Source: CAJBVG01 sp943372995 (lineage in GTDB: Bacteria > Bacteroidota > Bacteroidia > Sphingobacteriales > Sphingobacteriaceae). From it: a DNA stretch of 64,000 nt. A program made the position numbers and the translations under genes. The stretch's first letter is position 1. Each line of letters begins with the position of its first letter. Where the stretch lies: the NCBI GenBank assembly GCA_943372995.1, contig CALSAQ010000002.1, forward strand, positions 124,001 through 188,000, read 5' to 3'. Shown piece by piece: positions 25,978 through 34,899 of this stretch. The notes below the pieces were generated by a model. That model did no database searches. It was given only the letters and a program-made list of their open reading frames with translations, and was not told the DNA's origin.

Positions 25978-28189
25978 ATACATAGTATTATTAATAACCT
26001 TACTGTCGACAAATGCATATTCGCAAGTGTCGAAGAAAGATACTATGCGTATTGATGTGAAAGAGGTAACTGTGAAAGACCAATCGGATAAAATGAGCTT
26101 TATGAGGTTGAGAAACGTAGAAGCTGATGCTATTTACTCCTCTAAAAAATCAGAAGTAATTGTTTTATCAGAAATAAATGCAAACACAGCAAGTAATAAT
26201 GCACGACAAATATTTTCAAAAGTTGCAGGACTAAATATATTCGAAAATGAAGGAGCTGGTTTGCAATTAGGAATTGGAGGAAGAGGATTAAATCCAAACC
26301 GGGTATCAAACTTTAACACTCGACAAAATGGTTACGACATTAGTGCCGATGCACTTGGCTATCCAGAGAGTTATTATACTCCATCAGCTGAGCTAATTGA
26401 ACGAATAGAAATAGTAAGAGGAGCAGCTTCATTGCAATATGGAACACAGTTTGGGGGCTTTATTAATTTTAAACTTAAAAATGCAGAGCAGGTTGAAGGT
26501 TTGCAGTTAAGTCAGAAAAATACATTGGCTTCTTTTGGTGTTTTTACCAGCTCTACCACATTAGCTTACCGTAAAGGGAAATGGAATACTTTTCATTTCT
26601 ATCAATATAAACAAGGAGAATCGTGGAGAATACATTCTAATTTTAACCAACATAGTTATTTTGGGAATTTCGAATATATTATTAATGAGCGTTCGAAAAT
26701 TAAATTCGACCAAACATATATGTATTATCTGGCTCAGCAACCAGGTGGCTTAACAGATGCGCAGTTTGAAAATAATCCGAAAGATGTTTTTAGAACAAGA
26801 AATTGGTTTCAAGTAAGATGGGCTTTATCAGCAATTACGTACGATTATAAATTGACAAATAATTGGAAGATTAATAATAAATTTTTCTACTTAAATGCTC
26901 AACGCGACGCGTTAGGTGTGCTTGGATTTATTAACAGAACAGATCCAATGAAAGAGAGAGATTTGTGGAGAGATCAGTATAATAATTTCGGGAATGAGTT
27001 TCGCTTAATGCATACCTTTAATTATAATCAATTACCCTCTACATTTATAGTAGGATTGAGGTACTATCAAGGAAATACAAATAGAAAACAAGGCTTAGCA
27101 AATGATGCTTCAACTGGCGATGCAAACGATTTTAATTTTGTTAATCCAGAAGATTTAGATTATTCGGAGTATGTGTTTCCAAGTAAAAACATAGCTCTGT
27201 TTTCGGAGTTCCTGTTTAATATTAATAAAAAGTTTAGCATTACTCCGGGGTTACGTTATGAAATAATTAACACCAATGCTAAAGGGTTTTACAACGACAT
27301 ACAAAAAAATTTAGCAGGTAATATTATTTACAAAAATAGAGTTGATGAAGATAGAAGTTCTACAAGAAACTTCTTGCTAGGCGGTTTGGGGGTCTCTTTT
27401 AAACCTAATGATCGTAACGAAATTTATTTTAATGTTTCTCAAAATTATCGTTCAATCAATTTTAACGATATGAGGGTTGTGAATCCAAATTTGATAGTAG
27501 ACCCACAATTAAAGGATGAATCAGGAATGTCTATGGACCTAGGTTTAAGAGGCAATAATGGTAATAAGTGGTCTTATGATCTTACTTTTTTTGTATTGAA
27601 ATACAATGATCGTATAGGGACTTTATTGAAGTCGGATACAACTACATATCAAGTTTACAGGTACAGAACAAATGTTGCCGATTCGAGAAATATAGGTTTA
27701 GAAAGCTTTGTAGAAACAGATATCATACAATGGTTTACTAGCAGTTCAAAACTTCAACTTAAATATTTTGTAAACTTAGCATACATTCAAGCTTTGTATC
27801 TCGATGGAGATGATCCTAGTTTATCGGGAAATAAAGTAGAGTACGTTCCTACATGGAATATTAAAACAGGGATACAGTTGAAGAGAAATAATATTTCAAC
27901 AAGCATTCAATACTCATATTTATCAGAACAATTTGCCGACGCTAGTAATGCTATACAAACCAGTAATGCAGTAAGTGGAATTATTCCAGCTTATGCAGTT
28001 ATGGATGTTTCTTTGGATTATTTGTATAGAAGCTTTAAATTTTCTTTTGGTGTAAATAATGTTTTAGATGAATTGTATTTTACTCGTAGAGCAGAAGGGT
28101 ATCCTGGTCCAGGTATTATCCCGTCTGATCCAAGAACAATATATTTCGGGTTACAGTATTCCTTACTTTCTAAATTAAATAAAAAATGA
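25964..28189 (+). CDS. TonB-dependent receptor, FecA-like (Fe3+-dicitrate type)
   Basis: The 741-residue protein has a signal peptide (about 1-20, ending NAYSQ), a short extension, a plug (SNNARQIFSKVAGLNIFENEG, GIGGRGLNPNR, ERIEIVRGAASLQYGTQFGGFINF) and a barrel ending in TIYFGLQYSLLSKLNKK. The GIGGRGLNPNR plug motif is shared with FecA-type receptors. It starts inside the HTTM gene (two adjacent ATGs at 25964 and 25967) and overlaps the PepSY gene by 4 nt, so production is coupled. The operon context supports iron or another metal as the ligand; the exact chelate cannot be read. Confidence 0.87.
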   Translation: MMRNRYIVLLITLLSTNAYSQVSKKDTMRIDVKEVTVKDQSDKMSFMRLRNVEADAIYSSKKSEVIVLSEINANTASNNARQIFSKVAGLNIFENEGAGLQLGIGGRGLNPNRVSNFNTRQNGYDISADALGYPESYYTPSAELIERIEIVRGAASLQYGTQFGGFINFKLKNAEQVEGLQLSQKNTLASFGVFTSSTTLAYRKGKWNTFHFYQYKQGESWRIHSNFNQHSYFGNFEYIINERSKIKFDQTYMYYLAQQPGGLTDAQFENNPKDVFRTRNWFQVRWALSAITYDYKLTNNWKINNKFFYLNAQRDALGVLGFINRTDPMKERDLWRDQYNNFGNEFRLMHTFNYNQLPSTFIVGLRYYQGNTNRKQGLANDASTGDANDFNFVNPEDLDYSEYVFPSKNIALFSEFLFNINKKFSITPGLRYEIINTNAKGFYNDIQKNLAGNIIYKNRVDEDRSSTRNFLLGGLGVSFKPNDRNEIYFNVSQNYRSINFNDMRVVNPNLIVDPQLKDESGMSMDLGLRGNNGNKWSYDLTFFVLKYNDRIGTLLKSDTTTYQVYRYRTNVADSRNIGLESFVETDIIQWFTSSSKLQLKYFVNLAYIQALYLDGDDPSLSGNKVEYVPTWNIKTGIQLKRNNISTSIQYSYLSEQFADASNAIQTSNAVSGIIPAYAVMDVSLDYLYRSFKFSFGVNNVLDELYFTRRAEGYPGPGIIPSDPRTIYFGLQYSLLSKLNKK

Positions 28190-28731
28190 AAATTACTTCA
28201 AGAGCTATTCACCGCGATCTAGGTTACTTTTATATAGGTTTAATTATTTCTTTTGCAGCATCAGGGATATTGATGAATCATCGACAAGTATGGCATCCTG
28301 AGAAGTATACTATTGAAAAATTTACTTTTAAAATATCTCCTTTAGAAGAATCTCAATTAACAGAGCAATTGGTAAAATCAATTGCAAAAGCACAAGGAAT
28401 AGAAGATAAGTACAAAAGACATAATGTGAAGAATGGTGAATTAAGAATCGCATTAGAAAAAGCGGATATCGATATCATTCTAAAAACAGGAGAAGGAGAA
28501 ATCACCAAATTTGTGAACACACCTGTAATAAGTCAAATGATGAAATTACATAAGAACACATCAAACTGGTGGATATATTATGGAGATATTTTTGGCTTGT
28601 CGTTAATTATCATCGCCATTACAGGAACGATGATGTATGCCAATGGTAAGTTTTCTTTTAGGAGAAGAGGCTGGAAATTGGCATTAGCTGGGGTAATGTT
28701 TCCACTTTTGGTGCTTTTTTTATTGAGTTAA
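28186..28731 (+). CDS. PepSY-associated transmembrane protein
   Basis: The 181-residue protein has an N-terminal membrane helix (about 12-32) preceded by RAIHRDLGYFYIGL, a periplasmic middle region and two C-terminal helices (WWIYYGDIFGLSLIIIAITGTMMY and LALAGVMFPLLVLFLLS). This is the PepSY-associated TM layout, often found beside siderophore receptors, where larger relatives act as ferric reductases. The HR..LG and LHKNTSNWW histidines could ligate haem. As last gene of the operon it may reduce or move metal at the inner membrane; this is inferred. Confidence 0.8.
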   Translation: MKITSRAIHRDLGYFYIGLIISFAASGILMNHRQVWHPEKYTIEKFTFKISPLEESQLTEQLVKSIAKAQGIEDKYKRHNVKNGELRIALEKADIDIILKTGEGEITKFVNTPVISQMMKLHKNTSNWWIYYGDIFGLSLIIIAITGTMMYANGKFSFRRRGWKLALAGVMFPLLVLFLLS

Positions 28732-28737
28732 CTAAAA

Positions 28738-28826
28738 TCTCGTAGCTCGAAAATTGTTCAAATTAACAAATTGTCCAAATTAATAGCATTGGCACATTGT
28801 TACATTGGCTAATTGGCAAATTATTT
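28738..28826. repeat. Degenerate octamer array upstream of accA
   Basis: After a heptamer remnant (CGTAGCTCGA), 28751 onward reads in 8-nt words: AAATTGTT, CAAATTAA, CAAATTGT, CCAAATTA. From 28787 the words are CATTGGCA, CATTGTTA, CATTGGCT, AATTGGCA. The two halves are roughly inverted (CAAATTG against CATTGG/AATTGG). It fills most of the 128-nt gap between the PepSY gene and accA. Confidence 0.6.
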
Positions 28827-28859
28827 CTATCTTGCCGGTTCAAATAAACCCCAAATAAA

Positions 28860-29816
28860 ATGGATTTATCATTCGACTTTGAAAAGCCAATTGCTGAATT
28901 AGTAGATCAGTTGGAAAAGGTAAAACAAGTTGCAGAAAAATCGAAGGTAGATGTTACCGCTACGATAAAGGAATTAGAAGAGAAAATAGAAAAAACAAAA
29001 GCTGAGTTATATAGCAATCTATCTGGTTGGCAAAAAGTTCAGATTTCTCGTCACCCCGAACGCCCATATACATTACAATATATAGAAACCATGTGCGATG
29101 ATTTCATCGAAATGCATGGAGACAGAACAGTAGGTGATGACAAAGCAATAGTAGGTGGAATAGGTACCGTTAATGGCCAGTCGATTATGTTTATTGGTCA
29201 CCAAAAAGGGCAAAACACTAAAATGCGTCAGTACCGAAATTTTGGTATGGCAAATCCGGAAGGTTATCGTAAAGCTTTACGATTAATGAAGATGGCAGAG
29301 AAGTTCAATATTCCTGTGGTTACATTTATAGATACTCCGGGAGCATACCCAGGTTTAGAGGCTGAGGAACGCGGACAAGGAGAGGCAATTGCAAGGAACT
29401 TATTAGAAATGTCGATATTAAAAGTGCCTGTGTTATGTTTCATTATAGGTGAAGGTGCATCAGGTGGAGCTTTGGGTATTGGAATCGGCGATAAGGTGTA
29501 TATGTTAGAGTATACATGGTACTCGGTAATTTCACCAGAATCTTGTTCTTCGATATTATGGAGAAGTTGGGATTTTAAAGAACGTGCTGCAGATGCATTA
29601 AAGCTTACAGCAGAAGATATGTTTAAAAATAAATTGATAGATGGAATTATTAACGAACCATTAGGTGGTGGGCATAATAATCCAACTGCAATTATTGAAA
29701 CAGTGAAAAATCAAATCATTAAGGATATAAAAGATCTATCTAAAGTAGATGCTCAGAAACGAATTGATCAACGTATTGATAAATTCAGTGCAATGGGCGT
29801 TGTTGTAGAAGGATAG
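28860..29816 (+). CDS. accA: Acetyl-CoA carboxylase carboxyltransferase subunit alpha
   Basis: The 318-residue length and sequence are standard for AccA. It has an N-terminal coiled coil (about 10-60), SRHPERPYTLQYIE, FIDTPGAYPGLEAEERGQGEAIARNL and the crotonase-fold oxyanion segment GEGASGGALGIGIGD. With AccD it transfers CO2 from carboxybiotin to acetyl-CoA, giving malonyl-CoA for fatty-acid synthesis. It stands alone here (accD not adjacent). A TATCTTG sequence 26-32 nt upstream of the ATG is a shortened -7 box. Confidence 0.98.
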   Translation: MDLSFDFEKPIAELVDQLEKVKQVAEKSKVDVTATIKELEEKIEKTKAELYSNLSGWQKVQISRHPERPYTLQYIETMCDDFIEMHGDRTVGDDKAIVGGIGTVNGQSIMFIGHQKGQNTKMRQYRNFGMANPEGYRKALRLMKMAEKFNIPVVTFIDTPGAYPGLEAEERGQGEAIARNLLEMSILKVPVLCFIIGEGASGGALGIGIGDKVYMLEYTWYSVISPESCSSILWRSWDFKERAADALKLTAEDMFKNKLIDGIINEPLGGGHNNPTAIIETVKNQIIKDIKDLSKVDAQKRIDQRIDKFSAMGVVVEG

Positions 29817-29822
29817 AGAAGT

Positions 29823-29856
29823 GGAAATGTAGAAGAGTTAATCGTTCTACATTTTC
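29823..29856. terminator. Hairpin between convergent accA and the small unknown gene
   Basis: A 12-bp stem (29823-29834 with 29845-29856, one G-T pair) encloses a 10-nt loop, only 7 nt after the accA stop and 11 nt before the end of the convergent gene. T-rich sequence follows on the plus strand, so it probably ends accA transcription. Confidence 0.6.
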
Positions 29857-29866
29857 AAATTCTATA

Positions 29867-30262
29867 TTAAGCAGCTTGTACTAGAGAATATTTAATATTT
29901 AATTTTGAATACTCTCGTTGTAAACTATAAGCTGTATTCCATTGTTTAAAGTCCTCACATATGTTTATCAATTGACCAAGCAATTGTAAACTAGAAACCA
30001 CATCCCAAGCATAGATTTTAATATTAGAATCTTTCATTCTAAGAAAATAGTTAACGTCTTTGCTTATCCATCCAGATAGTCCTAACACAATACATTCTGC
30101 AGTCGTGAAGTCGTTTAAGTTGTAATACTTAATTACATCTTCATGCATTTTAATACTTAGGTCAGAAAGTAGAATTTGCTCAGAATTCATTCTTACCTCA
30201 AATTCATTGTACAAACGATTGACTTCGTCCATGTAGTGTTGTTGTGGTTTAGTAGAGTTCAT
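29867..30262 (-). CDS. Hypothetical protein
   Basis: The 131-residue protein is predicted to be helical and soluble (MDEVNRLYNEFEVRMNSEQILLSDLSIKMHEDVIKYY). It has no signal peptide, no membrane segment and no motif I recognise. Codon use resembles its neighbours and it has its own hairpin at the 3' end. It lies 111 nt downstream of the GT117 gene on the same strand but after that gene's terminator. The upstream gap contains an imperfect 11-nt direct repeat (GAGTTCTACGT, GAGTTCTACAT), possibly regulatory. Confidence 0.55.
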   Translation of the reverse strand: MNSTKPQQHYMDEVNRLYNEFEVRMNSEQILLSDLSIKMHEDVIKYYNLNDFTTAECIVLGLSGWISKDVNYFLRMKDSNIKIYAWDVVSSLQLLGQLINICEDFKQWNTAYSLQREYSKLNIKYSLVQAA

Positions 30263-30329
30263 ATTTACGGGTTTTTATGAGTTCTACGTGAGTTCTACAT
30301 AAATGGTTACACTCACAAAATAAACCAAC

Positions 30330-30351
30330 AAAAAAGGGAGCGTAAGCTCCC
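30330..30351 (-). terminator. Rho-independent terminator of the GT117 gene
   Basis: On the minus strand a GGGAGC/GCTCCC stem with a 4-nt loop is followed by a run of T (A-run 30330-30335 on the plus strand). It starts 23 nt after the stop codon. Confidence 0.85.
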
Positions 30352-30373
30352 TCTCATATCTTAAATCTCACAT

Positions 30374-33300
30374 TTAGTTAAACAAGTACATAAAGTCTTT
30401 TTGATAAGCTGCTGATTTTTTTGCAATCTCATCGCTAAATTTAGCTTCGTTGTATTGTCCAGTAATTCTTGCAAGTTCATTTAGAATAGCAATGCCTTGT
30501 TGTACATCATCAGAATACATATTCATTTTCTTGCCAGTAAACTGTTTGTAATAATCGAGGTTATTACTAATTTCCTCAACTATAGATGATGCTAATGTTT
30601 TAGCTTTAGCATTTTGATCACATCTATAATACAAATCAACAAACCTGAAATCGAATACTTTGTATTGTAAAGGTGTTGCCACTTTTGGTAATACTTCAAA
30701 TAATTTGTCAATAGCTTTTGCGCAAGAATCTTTTTTGCCTTCATTAACTAATGCATCTGCAAGTTGGAAAAATTGAATGCGGAAGCTATAAGACATACGT
30801 GATGTTTCTGGGTCGATGTAAACATTACCAGCATTCATGTTGCCCCATTTAAATTTATTCATCACATTGTCGTACATAATATCTGCATTCACTGTACCAG
30901 GAGTTCCAATTGGATTTCTTGGTCTACGAACAGGAGTTAGTCTTAATGCTAAACCTTCTAATTGTAAGTATTCATTTAATCCGTAATAATTATCAGCACC
31001 CATTGTTGCAGCGAAATAGATTGGTCTGCTCCAAGTATTGTTAGCTAATAAATCTAGAACCATTAAATCATTTTTCACTAAACCATCTTTGTTCAATTGG
31101 AATTCTATATAGTCGGCTATTAAAGCTGAATCTTTGGCAGCTACTGCTCCAGCCTTTATCGCTTGTGCTTTATCTACTTTTATTCTAACTAATTTTGTAG
31201 GAAGTACATTGATTGATTTTCCAGAACGAGTTTGCATCATCGCTGCTTTATCGTCGCTGGTTACAAAATTCACTACATCTTTTAATTCCGAAACACCACC
31301 AATTTTCATGTCGTAATACGGAATATAATCGCGAGTTCCTTGTGTATATTTAATATGAGGTACTGTAAATGCAATAGAATCTCCTTCAAGAGATTTTTCT
31401 CTCATTTGATCAATATACCAGTCCATGCCTAATAAACTTAAGTTTACCACACGTACATCGGTACGAATACCTTCTACTTCTTGAGCGTACCATAATGGGT
31501 ATGTTTCATTATCACCCATGGTAAATAGAATAGCATTAGGTGCACATGAGTTGAGGTAGTCATAAGCAAAGTCTCTAACAACTGTTCTATTAGAACGATC
31601 GTGATCATCCCACTCTACATTAGCCATTAATACAGGAACAGCTAGCAAGCAGATGATGGTTGTTCCAGCTGCTACAATTGTTCCATTTAGTTTTTTGCTG
31701 ATTAAATCATATAAACCAAATACTCCAAGACCTATCCAAAATGCAAACGCATAGAATGAACCAACATAAGCATAATCACGTTCTCTTGGTTGATAAGGAT
31801 ATTGATTCAAATAAATAACAATAGCAATACCAGTAAAGAAGAACATCATTAATACTACTGATGCATCTTTCGCATTTTTTCTGAAGTGGAAGAATAAACC
31901 AATTAATCCTAAAATTAATGGTAAGAAGTATAGTTTGTTTCTTGATGTGTTTTCTGCTAAGTATGCAGGTAAATTATCTTGTGGACCAAGTCTGTATTCA
32001 TCAATTGCTTTTATTCCACTTAACCAATTTCCATCAGTAATATTTCCATGTCCTTGGATGTCGTTCTGACGACCAGCGAAGTTCCACATGAAGTATCTCC
32101 AGTACATATGACCCAATTGATAAGTGAAGAAGAAATGTAAGTTCTCACTCATGCTTGGTTTGTTTGTAGTAGATTTTAAACTCGACCACGATTTGTAAAA
32201 TGAAATATGGTTTTGTTGATTACTCCACATACGAGGAAAGAATCCTGATTGCTTTTTATCCCATTTAGGTTTTGTTTTGTTAACGGTCTCTACATATTTG
32301 CCGTCTTCAATACGATATTGCATCGCACCTATTTCTTCAGACTCTAATTGGGCTGTAAAAAACTGACCAGTAATTAAAGGAGTTTCTCCGTACTGTTCAC
32401 GATTTAAATAAGAAATTAGGTTGAAGATATTATCGTTAGCATACATGTTGATGTTTGTGTCGGCTTTCGCACGAATAGAAATCATCGCATATGAAGAGTA
32501 ACCAATAAGGATAGAAATAAACACTAGCATCGAAGTGTTTAATATTACATTTAGTTTACGAATACTGTACATTGTTAACCAGTAAACTCCTGCGATAAGC
32601 AAGATAAACCAGAAAAATGCACCAGACCATAATGGTAATCCGAAAACATTTACGAAAAGCAAATCGAATTTACTAGCAATAGTTACGATACCAGGTATAA
32701 TACCGAATTGTATAAATCCTAAAATTCCAACTGAAATAAGAGCTGTATAAATAATTCCTTTTCTTGTAGTTTCGAATCTTCTGAAATAGTATACAAATGC
32801 AATTGCAGGAATAGCCAATAAGTTCAATAAGTGAACTCCAATTGATAATCCAATGATTAGACCAATAAATACTAACCAACGATCCGAATGTTTATGATCG
32901 GCAATGTTATCCCATTTTAATATCGCCCAGAATACAACTGCAGTACAAAGCGACGACATTGCGTACACCTCTGTTTCAACAGCAGAAAACCAAAACGTAT
33001 CAGAGAAAGTATAAGCCAATGCTCCAACTAAACCAGAGCCAATAACCAATATGATGTCTGTAGTATTAAAATCTTCTTCTTTTTTACCAACTAGCTTTTT
33101 TGCTAAGAGTGTAATAGACCAGAATAAAAATAAAATAGTTGCAGAACTTGAAAGGCCAGAACCTAAGTTTGTAAAGTAGGCTACATTTTCAGGGCTAGTT
33201 GCAAATAAAGAGAATAAGCGCTCTATTAATAAGAACAAAGGAGCACCAGGAGGGTGAACTACTTGTAACTTATAAGCTGCTGAAATAAACTCTCCGCAAT

Positions 33301-33403
33301 CCCAGAAACTAGCGGTAGTTTCCATGGTCATAGCATAGGTTAGTGTTGCAATTGCAAAACTTAACCATCCGAACACATTGTTTAATGATTTAAATTTTAA
33401 CAT
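30374..33403 (-). CDS. DUF2723 / glycosyltransferase family 117 membrane protein
   Basis: The 1009-residue protein has an N-terminal multi-helix membrane domain of about 12 segments (to about residue 600) and a long soluble C-terminal part. The N-terminal motif ASFWDCGEFISAAYKLQVVHPPGAP (about 31-55), with its Asp/Glu pair after helix 1, is the DUF2723 signature and matches the catalytic loop position of GT-C enzymes. The family is thought to transfer sugars from lipid carriers to envelope proteins in Bacteroidota; the acceptor is unknown. The HH/KD-rich periplasmic domain ends in tetratricopeptide-like helices. It is a single-gene unit with its own terminator. Confidence 0.87.
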   Translation of the reverse strand: MLKFKSLNNVFGWLSFAIATLTYAMTMETTASFWDCGEFISAAYKLQVVHPPGAPLFLLIERLFSLFATSPENVAYFTNLGSGLSSSATILFLFWSITLLAKKLVGKKEEDFNTTDIILVIGSGLVGALAYTFSDTFWFSAVETEVYAMSSLCTAVVFWAILKWDNIADHKHSDRWLVFIGLIIGLSIGVHLLNLLAIPAIAFVYYFRRFETTRKGIIYTALISVGILGFIQFGIIPGIVTIASKFDLLFVNVFGLPLWSGAFFWFILLIAGVYWLTMYSIRKLNVILNTSMLVFISILIGYSSYAMISIRAKADTNINMYANDNIFNLISYLNREQYGETPLITGQFFTAQLESEEIGAMQYRIEDGKYVETVNKTKPKWDKKQSGFFPRMWSNQQNHISFYKSWSSLKSTTNKPSMSENLHFFFTYQLGHMYWRYFMWNFAGRQNDIQGHGNITDGNWLSGIKAIDEYRLGPQDNLPAYLAENTSRNKLYFLPLILGLIGLFFHFRKNAKDASVVLMMFFFTGIAIVIYLNQYPYQPRERDYAYVGSFYAFAFWIGLGVFGLYDLISKKLNGTIVAAGTTIICLLAVPVLMANVEWDDHDRSNRTVVRDFAYDYLNSCAPNAILFTMGDNETYPLWYAQEVEGIRTDVRVVNLSLLGMDWYIDQMREKSLEGDSIAFTVPHIKYTQGTRDYIPYYDMKIGGVSELKDVVNFVTSDDKAAMMQTRSGKSINVLPTKLVRIKVDKAQAIKAGAVAAKDSALIADYIEFQLNKDGLVKNDLMVLDLLANNTWSRPIYFAATMGADNYYGLNEYLQLEGLALRLTPVRRPRNPIGTPGTVNADIMYDNVMNKFKWGNMNAGNVYIDPETSRMSYSFRIQFFQLADALVNEGKKDSCAKAIDKLFEVLPKVATPLQYKVFDFRFVDLYYRCDQNAKAKTLASSIVEEISNNLDYYKQFTGKKMNMYSDDVQQGIAILNELARITGQYNEAKFSDEIAKKSAAYQKDFMYLFN

Positions 33404-33493
33404 AATTCTATTTTATACCTGTCAATTTAGATAAACGATAAGCGTCGAAAATAGGAAAATATTTTTGAAGCTGGGTAATATTTGTGTTATTCT

Positions 33494-33625
33494 AGTAGCT
33501 CGTAATTCGTAGCTCGTAACTCGTAAGGGGTAATTAGTGATTAATTGCATAAGGTGTTTATATTATAACTATTTCATTCATACTTTAAAAAACGAGTTAC
33601 GAGCTACGAATTACGAGCTACCAGA
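33494..33625. repeat. Heptamer inverted-repeat element, copy A
   Basis: The left arm is CGTAATT, CGTAGCT, CGTAACT, CGTAAGG (33501-33528). The right arm is the reverse word AACGAGT, TACGAGC, TACGAAT, TACGAGC, TACCAGA (33591-33625). The ~62-nt centre contains ATTAGTGATTAATTGCAT, which is nearly repeated in copy B at 35.6 kb. No coding capacity is present. It resembles a MITE-sized or foldback element sitting just upstream of the tRNA-Gln promoter. Confidence 0.8.
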
Positions 33626-33644
33626 AAGGTATTTTAAAATATTT

Positions 33645-33675
33645 TTGCTTTCAATCAATCCCTTTTCTACATTTG
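33645..33675 (+). promoter_or_regulatory. Promoter of tRNA-Gln (and probably prs)
   Basis: TTG (33645-33647) and a perfect TACATTTG box (33668-33675) are 20 nt apart. The tRNA starts 31 nt downstream. No other promoter is visible before prs. Confidence 0.75.
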
Positions 33676-33706
33676 CAGTCCTAAAGCGAAAAAAGCTTTG
33701 TGGAAT

Positions 33707-33779
33707 TGTCCGATGGTGTAACTGGCAACACGTCTGGTTTTGGTCCAGAAGAGTCTAGGTTCGAGCCCTAGTCGGACAA
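33707..33779 (+). tRNA. tRNA-Gln (anticodon TTG)
   Basis: Acceptor arms TGTCCGA (33707-33713) and TCGGACA (33772-33778) pair fully, with discriminator A. The anticodon stem TCTGG/CCAGA holds loop TTTTGGT with anticodon TTG. The T arm CTAGG-TTCGAGC-CCTAG is intact. The length is 73 nt and CCA is not encoded. Confidence 0.97.
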
Positions 33780-33781
33780 CA

Positions 33782-33826
33782 AATAAAAGGGATTGCGTTG
33801 AACGTTTGAATGCAATCCCTTTTATT
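33782..33826 (+). terminator. 15-bp hairpin between tRNA-Gln and prs
   Basis: AATAAAAGGGATTGC (33782-33796) and GCAATCCCTTTTATT (33812-33826) pair perfectly with a 15-nt loop. The A-start and T-end let it act as a terminator in either direction. It ends only 14 nt before the prs ATG, so it may instead be a 5' leader hairpin on a tRNA-prs transcript. Confidence 0.7.
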
Positions 33827-33840
33827 ATAATATATATATT

Positions 33841-34785
33841 ATGCCTTTACATTTCAATCCAATTAAGCTTTTTGCTGGATCAGCTAATGCAGAATTAGCG
33901 GAGCAAATAGCGGCTGCCAGCGGCAATAAATTAGGGGATTTGACATTAAGTAGGTTTAGTGATGGGGAGTTTCAGCCATCATTTAATGAATCTATTAGAG
34001 GTTGTGATATTTTTATTATTCAATCAACCTATGCTCCTTCTGATAATTTGATGGAGTTGTTGTTAATGATTGATGCTGCTAAAAGGGCATCTGCACATTA
34101 TATTATTGCAGTAATTCCTTATTTTGGTTTAGCACGCCAAGATCGTAAAGATAAGCCTAGGGTTTCTATCGGATCGAGTTTAGTAGCTAATATGCTTACG
34201 GTTGCAGGAGCACATAGAGTAATGACTATGGACTTACACGCAGCTCAAATTCAAGGTTTTTTTGATATCCCAGTAGATCACTTAGATGCTTCTGTGGTAT
34301 TTATACCATATATTAAGAGTTTAAATTTACCAAACTTAACCATTGCAGCTCCAGATATGGGCGGTACTAGTAGAGCAAGGGTATTTGCAAAGGCACTTAA
34401 TGTGGAAATGGTTATTTGCGACAAACAACGTAAAAGAGCCAATGAGATTGAGTCGATGAATGTGATTGGGGATGTAGAAGGGCAGGACATCGTTTTAGTA
34501 GACGACTTAGTAGATACCGCAGGTACCTTAACTAAGGCGGCTAAATTAATTATGGATAAAGGAGCTAGAAGTGTACGTGCAGTATGTACACACCCAGTAT
34601 TATCGGGCAAAGCTTATGAGAATATAGAGAATTCGGTGTTAGAGGAATTAATCGTATGCGATACCATTCCATTGAAGCATCAGAGTTCAAAAATTAAGGT
34701 ATTATCGGTAGCAGATTTGTTCAGCAAAGCGATAGCAAACGTAAATGAGCACGGCTCAATAAGCGATTTGTTTAAGATTTCGTAA
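33841..34785 (+). CDS. prs: Ribose-phosphate pyrophosphokinase
   Basis: The 314-residue enzyme makes PRPP from ribose 5-phosphate and ATP for nucleotide, histidine and tryptophan synthesis. Visible motifs are FSDGEF (about 40-45), the flexible-loop start RQDRKDKPR (about 99-107), DLHAAQIQGFF (about 129-139) and the PRPP-binding loop DIVLVDDLVDTAGTLT (about 217-232). The ATG at 33841 gives the normal N-terminus (LFAGSAN). It directly follows tRNA-Gln and its hairpin with no room for a separate promoter, and precedes a REP-like double hairpin and rplY. Confidence 0.98.
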   Translation: MPLHFNPIKLFAGSANAELAEQIAAASGNKLGDLTLSRFSDGEFQPSFNESIRGCDIFIIQSTYAPSDNLMELLLMIDAAKRASAHYIIAVIPYFGLARQDRKDKPRVSIGSSLVANMLTVAGAHRVMTMDLHAAQIQGFFDIPVDHLDASVVFIPYIKSLNLPNLTIAAPDMGGTSRARVFAKALNVEMVICDKQRKRANEIESMNVIGDVEGQDIVLVDDLVDTAGTLTKAAKLIMDKGARSVRAVCTHPVLSGKAYENIENSVLEELIVCDTIPLKHQSSKIKVLSVADLFSKAIANVNEHGSISDLFKIS

Positions 34786-34806
34786 CTAGTAGTTGGTAAA
34801 GCCGTG

Positions 34807-34865
34807 ATGGACGTCCACGTCCATCATTTAAAAAGTGAAAAGTTCGCCACGTGGACGTGCCGAAC
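34807..34865. repeat. REP-like pair of hairpins between prs and rplY
   Basis: Two GC-rich hairpins stand out from AT-rich surroundings. The first is ATGGACGT-CC-ACGTCCAT (34807-34824). The second is GTTCG-c-CACGT-GG-ACGTG-c-CGAAC (34842-34865). They share the ACGTCCAC/GTGGACGT core in opposite orientation, like a paired (BIME-type) REP element. It may act as a processing or termination signal. Confidence 0.6.
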
Positions 34866-34899
34866 AGCTATAATTAGAAACAATTAAAATAAAAATAAA

